Counted from the stretch's first letter, positions 1-10,284 are shown. The stretch is 64,000 nucleotides of DNA from Deinococcus depolymerans (GCF_039522025.1 NZ_BAAADB010000001.1:11887-75886), one strand, 5' to 3'. Notes: generated by a model not told the origin, from the sequence alone. Numbers and translations: made by a program.

Positions 1-84
1 GACGCACTGACCGTCTGGGCGTACACGGTGGCAGAGGACGGAGTGGTGACCGCGCGCGAGGCCGCCCGACTGAGCAGGGGGTGA
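1..84 (+). CDS. C-terminal 27 residues of an unidentified protein (5' truncated by window edge)
   Basis: An open frame enters from the left edge and ends at a TGA at 82-84, giving a tail that reads DALTVWAYTVAEDG then VVTAREAARLSRG. The stop is followed within 9 bases by a strong hairpin, which fits the true 3' end of a gene transcribed towards the convergent glutaredoxin gene. There is too little protein to name a family. That it is a real gene rests on the terminator placement and the clean codon pattern. Confidence 0.5.
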   Translation, partial: DALTVWAYTVAEDGVVTAREAARLSRG

Positions 85-90
85 TGATCA

Positions 91-123
91 ATGGTTGATG
101 GAGGGGCTTCCTCCATCAACCAT
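91..123. terminator. 14-bp-stem hairpin between convergent genes
   Basis: Bases 91-104 (ATGGTTGATGGAGG) pair perfectly with 110-123 around a 5-base loop. No long T-run follows on either strand. The position between the stop of the truncated left-edge gene and the end of the minus-strand glutaredoxin gene suggests a bidirectional terminator or 3'-end-protecting hairpin. The GGTTGATGG core reappears in the hairpin near 36873. Confidence 0.6.
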
Positions 124-146
124 CAACCTTCTACTTACGACGTGTC

Positions 147-392
147 TTACAGTCCGGCTTCGGCGAGGAAGGCGTCGAGTTTCTGGGGGCGGAAGCCGCT
201 GAGGCTGGCGGCGACGTCGCCGTGGACGAGGGTGGGGACGCTGCGTTTGCCGCCGTTGACACTCATGACGTACTGGGCGGCCTGGTCGTCCTGTTCGATG
301 TTGATTTCCTCGAAGGCGAGGCCCTTGCTGGTCAGGGCGCGTTTGGTGGCGTGGCAGTCGGGGCACCAGCTGGTCGTGTACATCTTGATCAT
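147..392 (-). CDS. Glutaredoxin-like (mycoredoxin-type) thiol-disulfide oxidoreductase, 81 aa
   Basis: A single thioredoxin-fold domain of glutaredoxin size. It starts MIKMYTTSWCPDC, so the redox motif is C10-P-D-C13, followed by the cis-proline segment SVPTLV at 51-56 and a GF motif near 66. Known role of the family: reducing mixed disulfides with low-molecular-weight thiols in the cytosol; in Deinococcus the partner would probably be bacillithiol, which is inference. The ATG at 392 was chosen over upstream in-frame codons because AAGGAG lies 7 bases before it. An AT-rich stretch at about 440-465 (TATAAACTAT on the minus strand) is the likely promoter. CPDC rather than CPYC is the only notable variation. 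Confidence 0.88.
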   Translation of the reverse strand: MIKMYTTSWCPDCHATKRALTSKGLAFEEINIEQDDQAAQYVMSVNGGKRSVPTLVHGDVAASLSGFRPQKLDAFLAEAGL

Positions 393-610
393 GGTGGATT
401 CTCCTTGGGGTGGGGCCGGGTGTGGTCGCTGCCCGGACAGCCCATAGTTTATAAAATAAAGCATTCCGGGGATTGGGAGGCGGCCGACAATGCAGGCCAC
501 CGCTGCGCAGCCCCCCGGCCATGCGCCCACGGCAACGCGGCCCGCCCCGGTTGGGGGCAGGCCACGGTGTTCACGCTCGGCTGGAGGTCAGCCCGGAAGC
601 TGACCGGCGT

Positions 611-1216
<606 letters not shown>

Positions 1217-1298
1217 GTTCATCACCTCTTACGCGCCCGGTGCACGCTGGCCGTCCGGGCGGCTGTTGCCCACGACAGGTCGCGGGCGAATGAACCTC

Positions 1299-1304
1299 AG
1301 TCTA
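1299..1304 (-). promoter_or_regulatory. Possible -10 box (TAGACT) for infC
   Basis: TAGACT on the minus strand lies about 80 bases before the proposed infC start, so infC would have a real 5' leader, unlike many neighbours. I see no convincing -35 at 16-18 bases. Tentative. Confidence 0.35.
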
Positions 1305-1354
1305 TCACGCAGGGTCACTGCGCCGACCCACCGGGCGTCTGCCATGCTGTGGGC

Positions 1355-3454
1355 ATGAGCGGTTCCTCAACTCCCGGCCCCGTCCGTCCCGCCGTCCCCG
1401 GCCCCGCGTCGGCCTACACGTACGGCCCGCTGGCCGCCCGCAACCCGGACCTGGAGGTGCTGCTGACCGACGGGCTGGGGGGTTTTGCGCTGAGCAGCGT
1501 GGCGGGCGTACCCACCCGCTGCTACTCGGGGCTGGTGGTCAGCGCTCAGCCGCCGGTGCGGCGGCGCACGCACTTCGTCTCGCCGCTGGAGACGCTGCAC
1601 GTGGCGGGGCGCGAGGTGACGCTGCACGCGCTGGAGATCGCGCCCGGCGTGTTCGAGGGCCGCGGCCTGGAGTTGCTGACCGGGGCGGCCGTGTGGGACC
1701 TGCTGCCCGAACGGGAGCAGCTGTTCGCGGGCGTGCGGGTGCGGCGGCGGGTGTTCATGCCGCCCGGTTCCGGCGCGGCCGTGTTCCTGTACGACGTGCA
1801 GAGCCGCGAGCCGGTCACCCTGCGCCTGGGCGGGCTGTTCGTCGACCGCGACATGCACCACGTTCACGCGCGGGTGCCGGAGTTGCAGTTCAGCGCGGGG
1901 GGGCGCGAGGTGACGGTGCGCGGCGCGGACGCCAGTGCGGACGGCGGGCCGGTCACGCGGGCCACGCTGCACGCGCCGGGCGCGGTGATCGACGCCCTGA
2001 GCCCGCAGCCGCACCCGCAGCGGGTGTACTACCGGCACGACGCGGCGCGCGGCGAACCGGACCACGAGGTCACGCTGGGCAGCGAGCTGTGGGAGGTCAG
2101 CCTTCCGGCCGGTGGGGGGCGCGCGGCGCTGGTCGTGCAGGGCCTGACGCCCGCGACGGCCGCGCACACGGTCACGGACCCCTGGGCGGCGTACGCGCAG
2201 GAGGCCGCGCGGCGCAGTGAACTGGCCCGGCGGGCGCAGGACACGAGCGGGGTGCGCGACGAACTGGTCGCCACGCTGGCCGTCGCCGCCGACGCCTACC
2301 TGGTGCGGCGCGAGCGGCCGGCGGGCGTGACCGTGATCGCCGGGTACCCGTGGTTCGCGGACTGGGGCCGGGATTCCATGATCGCCCTGACGGGCCTGAC
2401 CCTGCTGACCGGCCGGCACGCCGAGGCGCGCGACCTGCTGGGCACGTTCCTGGCCAGCCTGCGCCGCGGCCTGACGCCCAACAACTTCCATGATGACGGG
2501 GGCGGCGCCGGGTTCAACACGGTGGACGGGGCGCTGTGGCTGGCCGTGGCGCTGGAACGCTACGTGAGCGTGACCGGCGACCTGAGTTTTGCGCGCTCGT
2601 CGTTGCCGGCGCTGCGGGAGCTGCTGGACTGGCACCTGCGCGGCACGGACCACGGCATCCGCGCCGACGACCGCGACGGTCTGCTGCTGGCGGGCGAGCC
2701 GGGCGTGCAGCTCACCTGGATGGACGTGAAGGTGGGGGGCTGGGTGGTCACGCCCCGGCACGGCAAGCCGGTCGAGGTGCAGGGGCTGTGGCTGGCGGCG
2801 CTGGGGGCCGAGGCGCGGCTGTCGGACGCGCTGGGGGAACGCCCGCAGTACGTGGGGGCCCTGGCCCGCGCGCGCGAGTCCTTCCCGGCGTTCTGGCAGG
2901 GCGGCGCGTACGCCGACACCCTGGGTGCCGACGGCACCCCGGACCGCAGTGTCCGCCCGAACGTGGCGCTGGCGCTGGCGCTGCCGGACACGCCCACCAC
3001 GCCCGCGCAGGTGGACCGCGTGATCCGCGAGGTCGAGTCGCAGCTGCTCACGCCGGTCGGGCTGCACACGCTGTCGCCGCTGGACGCCCGTTACCGGGGC
3101 AACTACGGGGGCACGCAGGTGCAGCGGGACGCCGCGTACCACCAGGGGACCGTGTGGCCGTGGCCGCTGACGGCGTTCGTGGAGTTGCTGCTCTCGCGCG
3201 GCGAGGTGCGGCGGGCGCGCGCGGCCCTGGCGGGCCTGACCGGGCACGTCTGGGAGGCCGGGATCGGGCACGTGTCCGAGGTGTTCGCCGGGGACAGCCT
3301 GCGGCCCGGCGGGTGTCCCTTCCAGGCGTGGAGCACGGCGGAACTGCTGCGCGCGCACGTGCTGGTGTCGCTGGCCGAGGCGCGGGCAGCGCGGCCTGCC
3401 CCGGCACCCACGCCGGCCGGACCGCTGCCGCTGTCCACCCAAAACCTGACCTGA
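1355..3454 (+). CDS. Glycogen debranching enzyme, archaeal/bacterial amylo-alpha-1,6-glucosidase type, 699 aa
   Basis: Two parts are visible. The N-terminal beta-sandwich region opens with LLTDGLGGFALSSVAGVPTR near 30-50. The C-terminal (alpha/alpha)6 GH133-like catalytic region contains GYPWFADWGRDSMIALTG near 330, NNFHDDG, FNTVDGALWL and TWMDVKVGGWVVTPRHGK. Members hydrolyse alpha-1,6 branch points of glycogen in the cytosol. The ATG at 1355 is preceded by CATGCT-GTGGGC, a near match to the TANNNT-6-bases arrangement seen before other starts here. The frame stays open upstream to 473, but that part crosses infC and is a high-GC artefact. No other glycogen gene is adjacent. Confidence 0.9.
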   Translation: MSGSSTPGPVRPAVPGPASAYTYGPLAARNPDLEVLLTDGLGGFALSSVAGVPTRCYSGLVVSAQPPVRRRTHFVSPLETLHVAGREVTLHALEIAPGVFEGRGLELLTGAAVWDLLPEREQLFAGVRVRRRVFMPPGSGAAVFLYDVQSREPVTLRLGGLFVDRDMHHVHARVPELQFSAGGREVTVRGADASADGGPVTRATLHAPGAVIDALSPQPHPQRVYYRHDAARGEPDHEVTLGSELWEVSLPAGGGRAALVVQGLTPATAAHTVTDPWAAYAQEAARRSELARRAQDTSGVRDELVATLAVAADAYLVRRERPAGVTVIAGYPWFADWGRDSMIALTGLTLLTGRHAEARDLLGTFLASLRRGLTPNNFHDDGGGAGFNTVDGALWLAVALERYVSVTGDLSFARSSLPALRELLDWHLRGTDHGIRADDRDGLLLAGEPGVQLTWMDVKVGGWVVTPRHGKPVEVQGLWLAALGAEARLSDALGERPQYVGALARARESFPAFWQGGAYADTLGADGTPDRSVRPNVALALALPDTPTTPAQVDRVIREVESQLLTPVGLHTLSPLDARYRGNYGGTQVQRDAAYHQGTVWPWPLTAFVELLLSRGEVRRARAALAGLTGHVWEAGIGHVSEVFAGDSLRPGGCPFQAWSTAELLRAHVLVSLAEARAARPAPAPTPAGPLPLSTQNLT

Positions 3455-3502
3455 AGTGCGCCCCCACGGGCCTCAGGCGGGGGCAGGGACGGACACTTAT
3501 CC

Positions 3503-3532
3503 TTGACGTACCAGGGACACAAACCCTAGCAT
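3503..3532 (+). promoter_or_regulatory. Promoter of the NrtR-like gene, leaderless geometry
   Basis: TTGACG at 3503-3508, an 18-base spacer and TAGCAT at 3527-3532. The ATG at 3539 follows after 6 bases, so transcription should begin at or just before the start codon. Confidence 0.65.
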
Positions 3533-3538
3533 TCAGGG

Positions 3539-4216
3539 ATGAACCGCCTCGCCCTTCCCCCGCAGGCCACCCAGGTCGGCCTCGCGGTGGACGTCGCCGC
3601 CTTCGCCATGCACGCCGGGGAACTGATGGTGCTGCTGGTGCAGCGCGGCGAACTGCCGCACGCGCGCGACTGGGCGCTGCCCGGCGGCTTCGTCCACCCC
3701 GGCGAGGAACTGCACGAGGCCGCCCTGCGCGAACTGCGCACCGAGACCAGCGTGGAACTCGAACCCCGACACCTCGAACAGTTCTTCACCTTCGGGGAGG
3801 TCAACCGCGACCCGCGCGGCCGGATCGTCAGCGTCGCGCACCTCGCGGTCCTGCCGCACGGCACCGTCAGCGTCAGCGGCGGCGGGCACACCCTGGGCGC
3901 CGAGTGGGTCAGCGCGCACCACCCGCCCCGCCTCGCCTTCGACCACCAGGCGATCCTGGACCGCGCCCTGGCCCGGCTGCAACTGCGCCTGGAGTACGCG
4001 AACCTGGCGCTGGAATTCCTGCCCGACACCTTCACGCTGCCCGAGCTGCAGGGCGTGTTCGAGGCGATCCTGAACCGCAAACTGGACAAACGCAACTTCC
4101 GTAAGCGGCTGCTGTCGCAGGGCACGCTGGCGGTCAGCGGTGAGCGCCGCAGCGGCGTGGGCCGCCCCGCGCAACTGTACCGCCGCGCCAAGGGCACCCG
4201 CACGCCCGCCCTGTAG
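3539..4216 (+). CDS. NrtR-type Nudix-domain transcriptional regulator, 225 aa
   Basis: Residues 1-150 form a Nudix fold with the partial Nudix box GGFVHPGEE (49-57) and RELRTE (64-69). The canonical REUXEE is degraded (threonine in place of one glutamate, serine for the glycine), as expected for members that bind ligand without hydrolysing it. Residues about 155-220 form a winged helix (FTLPELQGVFEAIL, then NFRKRLLSQGTL). The family NrtR controls NAD or sugar-linked metabolism and senses ADP-ribose-like ligands. No NAD-biosynthesis gene lies next to it, so the regulon is unknown; the debranching enzyme upstream is one possible target. An active Nudix hydrolase is the alternative. Confidence 0.8.
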   Translation: MNRLALPPQATQVGLAVDVAAFAMHAGELMVLLVQRGELPHARDWALPGGFVHPGEELHEAALRELRTETSVELEPRHLEQFFTFGEVNRDPRGRIVSVAHLAVLPHGTVSVSGGGHTLGAEWVSAHHPPRLAFDHQAILDRALARLQLRLEYANLALEFLPDTFTLPELQGVFEAILNRKLDKRNFRKRLLSQGTLAVSGERRSGVGRPAQLYRRAKGTRTPAL

Positions 4217-4280
4217 CTGCCGCGCCGGTCGGGGCCGCGCGCCACCTTCTGCCCCGCCCTGGCCCGCTAGACTGCGTGGC

Positions 4281-4571
4281 ATGGACATGAAGAAACTCAT
4301 GAAGCAGATGCAGCAGGCGCAGGCCGCCGCCGCGAAGATCCAGGACGACCTGGCCGCCAAGAGCGTGGAAGGCAGCGCCAGCGGCCTGGTGACCGTCACC
4401 ATGAACGGGCACGGGAAGGTCACGGCCCTGAAGATCAAGCCCGAGGCCGTGGACCCGGACGACGTGGAAGCCCTGGAAGACCTGATCCTGGTGGCCGTGC
4501 AGGACGCCAGTGCCAAGGCCGACGCCCTGCAGCAGGACGCCACGCGCGGCCTGGGCATCCCCGGATTCTGA
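4281..4571 (+). CDS. ybaB: YbaB/EbfC nucleoid-associated protein, 96 aa
   Basis: A small alpha-beta DNA-binding protein starting MDMKKLMKQMQQAQ, with the family core VTVTMNGHGKVTALKIKPE and DPDDVEALEDLILVAVQDA. YbaB/EbfC dimers bind DNA and are usually encoded beside recR, as here: the stop at 4569-4571 is 7 bases before the recR start, so the two form an operon. The ATG at 4281 was chosen because it matches family length and has TAGACT at 4268-4273, 7 bases upstream, suggesting a leaderless mRNA. Confidence 0.92.
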   Translation: MDMKKLMKQMQQAQAAAAKIQDDLAAKSVEGSASGLVTVTMNGHGKVTALKIKPEAVDPDDVEALEDLILVAVQDASAKADALQQDATRGLGIPGF

Positions 4572-4578
4572 GGCTCGC

Positions 4579-5187
4579 TTGAAGTACCCTCCATCGCTGG
4601 TCTCACTGATCCGGGAACTGTCGCGCCTGCCGGGCATCGGCCCCAAGAGCGCGCAGCGGCTGGCGTTCCACCTGTTTGAGCAGCCGCGCGAGGACATCGA
4701 GCGGCTCTCGCGGGCGCTGCTGGAAGCCAAGCGGGACCTGCACACCTGCCCCGTGTGCTTCAACATCACGGACGCCGACCGCTGCGACGTGTGCAGCGAC
4801 CCGACCCGCGACCAGGCGCTGATCTGCGTGGTCGAGGAACCCGGCGACGTGATCGCCATCGAACGCAGCGGCGAGTACCGTGGCCTGTACCACGTGCTGC
4901 ACGGCGTCCTGAGCCCCATGAACGGCGTCGGGCCGGACAAACTGCACATCCGCCCGCTGCTGCCGCGCGTGCAGGCGGGGCAGGAGGTCATCCTGGCGAC
5001 CGGCACGACCGTCGAGGGTGACGCGACCGCGCTGTACCTCCAGCGCCTGCTCGAACCGCTGGGCGCCGTCGTGAGCCGCATCGCGTACGGCCTCCCGGTC
5101 GGCGGCGCACTCGAATACGCCGACGAGGTCACGCTGGGCCGCGCCCTGGCGGGCCGTCAACGCGTCAGCAAACCCCCGGTCAGCTGA
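4579..5187 (+). CDS. recR: Recombination mediator RecR, TTG start, 202 aa
   Basis: RecR works with RecO (and RecF) to load RecA at gaps. Visible in order: N-terminal helix-hairpin-helix (RELSRLPGIGPKSAQRLAFH), a four-cysteine zinc motif (CPVC then CDVC near 55-70), the Toprim domain (ICVVEEPGDVIAIERSGEY to EVILATGTTVEGDAT) and the C-terminal Walker-B-like part. The protein reads like D. radiodurans RecR, which begins KYPPSLVSLIREL after its initiator. The only start codon giving that N-terminus is TTG at 4579. Co-transcribed with ybaB and followed by a strong terminator. Relevant to this genus's radiation-resistant repair. Confidence 0.95.
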   Translation: MKYPPSLVSLIRELSRLPGIGPKSAQRLAFHLFEQPREDIERLSRALLEAKRDLHTCPVCFNITDADRCDVCSDPTRDQALICVVEEPGDVIAIERSGEYRGLYHVLHGVLSPMNGVGPDKLHIRPLLPRVQAGQEVILATGTTVEGDATALYLQRLLEPLGAVVSRIAYGLPVGGALEYADEVTLGRALAGRQRVSKPPVS

Positions 5188-5203
5188 CAGACCCCTCACC
5201 CAA

Positions 5204-5231
5204 CCCTCTCCCCAACGGAGAGGGATTTTTT
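5204..5231 (+). terminator. Intrinsic terminator of ybaB-recR
   Basis: CCCTCTCC at 5204-5211 pairs with GGAGAGGG at 5217-5224 around a 5-base loop, followed by TTTTTT at 5226-5231. Confidence 0.92.
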
Positions 5232-5269
5232 CTGTTCCCACTGCCGGCTTCCTGCGCTCCGCTGCCCTC

Positions 5270-5977
5270 TTACCCTCCGTAACTGCCGCGCAGTCGCGTC
5301 CAGCCTTCTCGCAGGCCGATGCGGTGGGGGCGCAGGGCGTTCAGGGTGACGGGACTCAGGCCGCGCTCGCGCAGGCCGGTCAGCAGGGCGTCCAGCAGTT
5401 CGGGCGTGACCTGTGGGCCGTCGTGCAGCAGGATCACGCTGCCGGGTCGGGTGCGGGCCAGGGTCTGCGCCGCCAGTTCCCTGGCGGGCCGGTCGGTCCA
5501 GTCGCGGCTCTCCACGTCCCACAGGGCGATCTGGCGGCCGTGCAGGCGGGCGAGCAGGCGGGTCAGGGGGCTGTGGCCGCCGTAGGGGGGGCGGTACAGG
5601 TGCGGGCCGCCCTGACCGGCGCGGGGGTGCCACGCGACCTGCGCCCACTCCCGCCAGGGGGGCAGCAGCAGGGCGTGGCGGTGCCAGCGGCCGTGCGCCT
5701 CGACCTGATGCCCGGCCGCGTGCAGGGCCCGCAGCGCCTCGGGGTGGGCGTGGCAGGCGGGCGCCGTCACGAAGAACGTGGCGGCCGCGCCGTGGGCGGC
5801 CAGGACGGCCAGCAGCGCGGGGGTGCGGGGGCCGGGGCCGTCGTCGAAGGTCAGGGCGACGCGCGGCAGGTGGCGGGAACCGGCGCCCAGGGCGCCCAGC
5901 CCGGCGGCGCGGCCGAGCAGGTCCGTCAGGACGAGCAGCGCCAGCCCCGCCCCGGCCAGCCGGGACCGGCGGTTCAG
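5270..5977 (-). CDS. NodB-type polysaccharide deacetylase, probable CTG start, 235 aa
   Basis: Carbohydrate esterase 4 motifs are present in order: TFDDGP (43-48, catalytic Asp and metal Asp), EAHGRWHRH (metal histidines, spacing altered from the usual HTxxH), [13 protein letters not shown] and ILLHDGP. An N-terminal hydrophobic stretch ([15 protein letters not shown]) suggests a membrane anchor or signal. No ATG, GTG or TTG lies near the N-terminus in this frame. The best start is CTG at 5977, overlapping the stop of the upstream MFS gene as CTGA, so the two would be translationally coupled. Probably acts on cell-envelope sugars, given the neighbouring glycosyltransferases (inference). Confidence 0.85.
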   Translation of the reverse strand: MNRRSRLAGAGLALLVLTDLLGRAAGLGALGAGSRHLPRVALTFDDGPGPRTPALLAVLAAHGAAATFFVTAPACHAHPEALRALHAAGHQVEAHGRWHRHALLLPPWREWAQVAWHPRAGQGGPHLYRPPYGGHSPLTRLLARLHGRQIALWDVESRDWTDRPARELAAQTLARTRPGSVILLHDGPQVTPELLDALLTGLRERGLSPVTLNALRPHRIGLREGWTRLRGSYGG

Positions 5978-7188
5978 GAGTCCCCCGCCGCGGGCGTCGG
6001 CACCGGCGGGAACGCGCGGCGGAACAGCAGGTAGAACGCGGCGGCCAGCAGGGCCAGCGCGGCGCCCAGTCCGAAGGGGCCGCGCGCCCCGAACTGCGCG
6101 AAGGCCAGGGTGCCCAGCAGCGGGCCGACGGCCGTGCCGATGTTCTCCAGGGTCATCAGGAACCCCCACGCGGCGGGACGCTGCGCTTCCGGCAGCGTGC
6201 GGGTGACCAGCGCCCCCCAGCCGGGCTGCACGCCGGCGAAGCCCAGGCCGACCAGCGCGGCCAGCGGGAACAGCGCCCAGGTGGGCGGCAGCGCCGCGAT
6301 GCCGCCCATGCCCAGGCCGATCAGGGCGAAACCGGCCGTCAGGGTCAGCAGGGCGCGGCCGCGGTCCGCGACGCGGCCCACGACGGGCAGGCTGCCGAAC
6401 GCGACGAGGGCGCCCGTGACCAGCACGGCGATCATGGTCCAGTACGGGAGGTTCAGGACGTCCGTGAGCTTGAACAGCACCTGCCCGAACAGGGACAGGG
6501 TGACGGTCTGCATGATCGCGGCGGGCAGCAGGGGTTGCAGCCGGCGCAGCATGTCGCGCCGCTCGCCGCGTTCCGGGCGGGTGCGGGCGGGGCCGCGCAC
6601 GGCGTGGGCCGGCAGCAGGAACGCGCTGAGCAGCGAGACGCCCACCACCCCCAGGCACAGCAGGAACGTGGTCTGCACCGGGAAGTCCCGCAGGAACCCG
6701 AACAGGAAGTACCCCAGGCCGATGAACGGCAGGACCGACATGGACACGGCCGTCAGGGCGCGGCCCTGCGCGCCGTCCGGGGTGGAGTCGGCCGTCAGGT
6801 TCATCGCGCCGGGCCAGGAGGTGCTGAAGCCCACGCCGTGCAGGGCCGCGGCGAGCAGCAGGACCCAGCCGGCGTGCGCGACCAGCAGCAGGCTCATGGC
6901 GATCAGGCTCAGCAGGGCGCCGGCGATCATGACCGGGCGCAGGCCGTAGCGGGCGATCAGCAGCCCGGCCGGGCCGCGCATGACGGTGTCCGCGCCGACG
7001 TGCAGCGCCCAGGCGAACCCCACCACGGACGGCGCGATGCCCAGCGTGTCCTGCGCCTGCACGCTCTGCCCCAGGTACGACAGGTACAGGCCCGAACGGA
7101 TCAGTTCGGCGCAGGCGAGCGAGAACGTCGCGGCGATCACGGCGCGCAGGGTGCCGGGTCGGAGGGGCAGGCGGGCTCGGAGGGTCAC
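5974..7188 (-). CDS. Major facilitator superfamily transporter, 404 aa
   Basis: About twelve hydrophobic segments with MFS loops: [13 protein letters not shown] after TM2-3 and [12 protein letters not shown] in the second half mark the pseudo-twofold repeat. Substrate cannot be told from sequence. The GTG at 7188 is preceded by GGAAGGG. The stop overlaps the deacetylase start, and the divergent GT2 gene begins about 75 bases away, so the gene belongs to the envelope-polysaccharide group. A drug or sugar efflux role is possible but not shown. Confidence 0.82.
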   Translation of the reverse strand: MTLRARLPLRPGTLRAVIAATFSLACAELIRSGLYLSYLGQSVQAQDTLGIAPSVVGFAWALHVGADTVMRGPAGLLIARYGLRPVMIAGALLSLIAMSLLLVAHAGWVLLLAAALHGVGFSTSWPGAMNLTADSTPDGAQGRALTAVSMSVLPFIGLGYFLFGFLRDFPVQTTFLLCLGVVGVSLLSAFLLPAHAVRGPARTRPERGERRDMLRRLQPLLPAAIMQTVTLSLFGQVLFKLTDVLNLPYWTMIAVLVTGALVAFGSLPVVGRVADRGRALLTLTAGFALIGLGMGGIAALPPTWALFPLAALVGLGFAGVQPGWGALVTRTLPEAQRPAAWGFLMTLENIGTAVGPLLGTLAFAQFGARGPFGLGAALALLAAAFYLLFRRAFPPVPTPAAGDS

Positions 7189-7262
7189 AACCCTTCCATT
7201 CTGAGGCCTGCGGGCCGCGGGGGGGGCCGGCGCGCGGGAGCGGGGCCTGATAGCCTGTGCCC

Positions 7263-7955
7263 GTGCCCGGCTTCACCGTTGTCATTCCCGCCCGTAATGA
7301 GGAGGTCTACCTGCCCCTGACCCTGCGTGCCCTCGAGGCGCAGCGGAAAGCGCCGGACGAGGTGATCGTCGTGGACAACGGCAGCCAGGACGGCACGGTG
7401 GAGGCCGCGCGGGCCTGGGGCGCCACCGTGCTGCGCTGCGAGCAGCCGGGCGTGGCCCGCACCCGTCAGATGGGTCTGGAGGCCGCCCGCAGCGAGTGGG
7501 TCGCGACGACCGACGCGGACTCGCTGCCCAGTCCGCAGTGGCTTGAAACGCTCAGTGAGGCCGCGCCGGGCCGCGCGGCGCTGTACGGCCCCATGCGCTT
7601 TTGCGGGGTCGCGCCGCACTGGTCGCGGCTGTCGGGCGCGGGGTACAGCGCGTTCCTGCACGCCTGCCGGCTCGTGGGAAAACCGAACCTGGCGGGCGCG
7701 AACATGGCGTACTCGCGGGAGGCGGCGCTGCTGGCCGGCGGGTACGCGGACGTGGAAGCCTACGAGGACGTGATCCTCGGGCAGGCGCTCGCGCGGCTGG
7801 GCGAGGTCGCGTACGTGCCGGGCGCGCTGGTGGAGACCAGCGCGCGCCGCCTGGAACGGGGCGTGGGGCCGTTCCTGTGGCAGCACCTGCGCAACATCAC
7901 TGGTCATACGCGAGGGTATTTCGGGGATGAGCCCCGGCTTCCCCCGGAAAGGTGA
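7263..7955 (+). CDS. Family 2 glycosyltransferase, 230 aa
   Basis: GT-A fold enzyme that transfers a sugar from a nucleotide donor. The N-terminus [35 protein letters not shown], and the TTDADS motif near 80 (the DXD-type metal site) are typical. A later [16 protein letters not shown] and [10 protein letters not shown] match the acceptor/catalytic region. TAGCCT at 7251-7256 lies 6 bases before the GTG at 7263, which is preferred over the GTG at 7257. The 3' end overlaps the convergent GT4 gene by 59 bases. Acceptor unknown; lipid or exopolysaccharide is likely. Confidence 0.85.
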   Translation: MPGFTVVIPARNEEVYLPLTLRALEAQRKAPDEVIVVDNGSQDGTVEAARAWGATVLRCEQPGVARTRQMGLEAARSEWVATTDADSLPSPQWLETLSEAAPGRAALYGPMRFCGVAPHWSRLSGAGYSAFLHACRLVGKPNLAGANMAYSREAALLAGGYADVEAYEDVILGQALARLGEVAYVPGALVETSARRLERGVGPFLWQHLRNITGHTRGYFGDEPRLPPER

Positions 7956-9078
7956 CCTCGCGCGGCATGCCCAGCACGGCGGCGTAGACGTCCAGCACCT
8001 GCCGCGCCACGCCGGCCGGGGTGGTGGACGCCCCGAAGCTGCGCGCCCCGGCCGACAGCCGCGCCCACAGGGCCGGGTCGTCCAGGATGTCGCGGGCGTG
8101 GCGGGTCAGGGCGTTCACGTCGGCGGGCGCCACGAGGTACCCGCTGCGTTCATGCGCGACGCCGCTGAGGGTGCCGCGCGCGCCGACCGCGACGACCGGC
8201 ACGCCCATCAGCTGCGCCTCCTGCAACACCAGGCCCTGCGTCTCGGTGTCGCTGGCGAACAGGAACAGTTCCGCGAGGCGGTAGTACGCGCCGATCTCGG
8301 CCCAGGGGCGCACGCCCAGGAAGGTCACGCGGTCCGCCACGCCGATCCGGGCGGCGTGCGCTTCCAGGTGGTCGCGTTCCGGCCCCTCGCCCAGCATCAC
8401 GAGGTGCGCGTCGGGCAGGCCGATCAGGGCGTCGAGCACGTGATCGAAGCGTTTCTCGCGGGCAAGTCGGCCCACGCTCAGCAGGCGGCGTTTCCCGGCC
8501 GGCCAGGGGCTGGCGACGGCAGGCGCGGCTTCCAGGGCGCGGGGGTCGATGCTGGTGGGAATCACGACCGGGTGGCGCACGCGCATGGCGCGCAGGACGT
8601 CCATCATGCCGGCGGTGGGCGTGATGACGGCGTCCGCGCGGCCGTACAGCAGGCTCATGACGCGCGTGACGACCCCGGTGTGGCGCTGCAGGGCCGTGAC
8701 GCCCGGCACGTAATGCGTGTACGCCTCGATGTGCGTGTGGTACGTGGCGACGTGCGGCACGTTCCACTTGCGGGCCAGCCGCGCGCCCGCGAGGCCCAGC
8801 GTCAGGGGCGTGTGGGTGTGCACCACGTCGTACTTCTGGTGGAAGTCCTTGCGGGTGGGCCACGCGAGGCGGTAGGTGGGCAGGAAGACGTAGCGCAGGC
8901 TGTCCACGCGCACGACGTCCGTGCGGGTATCCACGTGCTCGGGGAAGTCAGGGGCGACGACGTCGACGTGATGGCCCTGGGCGCGCAGTTCGTCACTGAG
9001 CAGCGCGACGCTGGTCACGATGCCGTTCTGGTCGGGCAGGAAGGTATCGGTGAACAGGCCGATGCGGAGCGGTTTCAT
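7897..9078 (-). CDS. Family 4 glycosyltransferase, 393 aa
   Basis: GT-B fold. N-terminal domain: [47 protein letters not shown]-terminal Rossmann domain: [45 protein letters not shown] and the retaining-enzyme motif [14 protein letters not shown] (E-X7-E). It resembles diglucosyl-diacylglycerol and mannosyltransferases that glycosylate membrane lipids; the substrate is inferred only from that resemblance. The ATG at 9078 gives the expected IGLFTD start. No close Shine-Dalgarno or -10 box is visible, so a leader of some length is likely. Confidence 0.87.
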   Translation of the reverse strand: MKPLRIGLFTDTFLPDQNGIVTSVALLSDELRAQGHHVDVVAPDFPEHVDTRTDVVRVDSLRYVFLPTYRLAWPTRKDFHQKYDVVHTHTPLTLGLAGARLARKWNVPHVATYHTHIEAYTHYVPGVTALQRHTGVVTRVMSLLYGRADAVITPTAGMMDVLRAMRVRHPVVIPTSIDPRALEAAPAVASPWPAGKRRLLSVGRLAREKRFDHVLDALIGLPDAHLVMLGEGPERDHLEAHAARIGVADRVTFLGVRPWAEIGAYYRLAELFLFASDTETQGLVLQEAQLMGVPVVAVGARGTLSGVAHERSGYLVAPADVNALTRHARDILDDPALWARLSAGARSFGASTTPAGVARQVLDVYAAVLGMPREVTFPGEAGAHPRNTLAYDQ

Positions 9079-9267
9079 GCCGGGCCGCCGCGACGGCGTT
9101 CCGCTGTCCGGAACCCGTGAAAGTTTAAGGAATCCTGAAGCATCGCTACTCCCGAGCATACGACGCCGGAGATGAGAGTGTCCCCATATTTCTTCTCGTG
9201 CGCCGGCCGTCCCCCCGCAGCCGGCCGGCAGGGCGACCGTGCCGGTGCGGGGCGCTACAGTCCGGGA

Positions 9268-10284
9268 GTGAACGCACGAACCTTCATGATGCGCGCGGCC
9301 CTGCGGGCCGGAGTGGGCGGCGCGTGGCACGGCGGACACCCCGGCACGCCGCAGGTGGCCCTGCTGGTGCCGGTCGCGGACGCCACGCAGCTGCGCGCGG
9401 CCCTGTCGGCGCTGACCGGGACCCCGGCCACCCTGCTGGTCCCCCCGGCCCTGGCCCGCCTGGACCCGGCCGGCCTGCGGGCCGCCACGCAGGCCGGGCA
9501 CGAACTCGCCGGGCAGGGCGACCCGGCAGGCCTGCCCCTGCTGGAAGCCGCCGCCGGACAGGCCGTCACGACCTGGGACACCCCGCGCCACTGGCGGCAG
9601 CTGCGCGACCTGCAGGCGCGGGGGCTGCCGCCAGTGGCCCCCGCGCAGGACCCGTCGCCCCGGCCCGGCGGCCTGCTGCGCGTGCCCGTGAATGAGCTGG
9701 CGGCGGGCCTGCCGACGTGGCGGGCGCTCGGATACCGCCCGGTGCCGCTGCGGGACCTGCCCGAACGGCGTCCCGGGCGGCCACGCGACCTGTTCACCGC
9801 CCTGTACGTGCGGGTGGTCGAGGACCGGTACGCGCGGTCGCAGGGCATGATCGACCTCTCGCAGCGGGCCGACGGGGTGATGCGGGTCGCGCCCCTGAAC
9901 CACGCGCCGCCGCCCCTGCCCCTGCCGCCCGGGACGCCCACCGCTGAACTGCACCTGCACTCGCAGCGGGTGGTGGGGCTGGCGTCCCGCGGGGCGCTGA
10001 GCGCGTACCGGGCGTACCAGCGCAGCCTGCGGGATGTGGGACGCGCCCTGCAGGAACGTCCGGAACTGACCGGAGCGCAGGCGGTCTTCGCGGTCACGCT
10101 GTTCCACGCGCCGCTGGCGCAGGCGGGCTTCACGCTGCTGGACCTGCCGCCCCTGCGGGCCCGCTGGTACGGCCTGGGGTTCCGGCTGCTGCGCGCCGCG
10201 TACGGCACGACCAGAAGCCCCAGCGAGGGCACGCCGCGCATGGCCTGGATGCCGCGCGAGGAGTTCCTGCGCCGCTACGGCTGA
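9268..10284 (+). CDS. Degenerate polysaccharide-deacetylase-like protein with YkoP-like C-terminus, 338 aa
   Basis: The first half ([40 protein letters not shown]) follows the strand and helix order of a NodB fold, but I see none of the metal-binding Asp/His motifs, so it is probably not an active deacetylase. The second half ([44 protein letters not shown]) resembles the YkoP-like domain found fused to deacetylases in Firmicutes; that match is from memory. GTG at 9268 is chosen because TACAGT at 9256-9261 lies 6 bases upstream. Divergent from the GT4 gene, so likely part of the envelope group. Function unknown. Confidence 0.6.
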   Translation: MNARTFMMRAALRAGVGGAWHGGHPGTPQVALLVPVADATQLRAALSALTGTPATLLVPPALARLDPAGLRAATQAGHELAGQGDPAGLPLLEAAAGQAVTTWDTPRHWRQLRDLQARGLPPVAPAQDPSPRPGGLLRVPVNELAAGLPTWRALGYRPVPLRDLPERRPGRPRDLFTALYVRVVEDRYARSQGMIDLSQRADGVMRVAPLNHAPPPLPLPPGTPTAELHLHSQRVVGLASRGALSAYRAYQRSLRDVGRALQERPELTGAQAVFAVTLFHAPLAQAGFTLLDLPPLRARWYGLGFRLLRAAYGTTRSPSEGTPRMAWMPREEFLRRYG

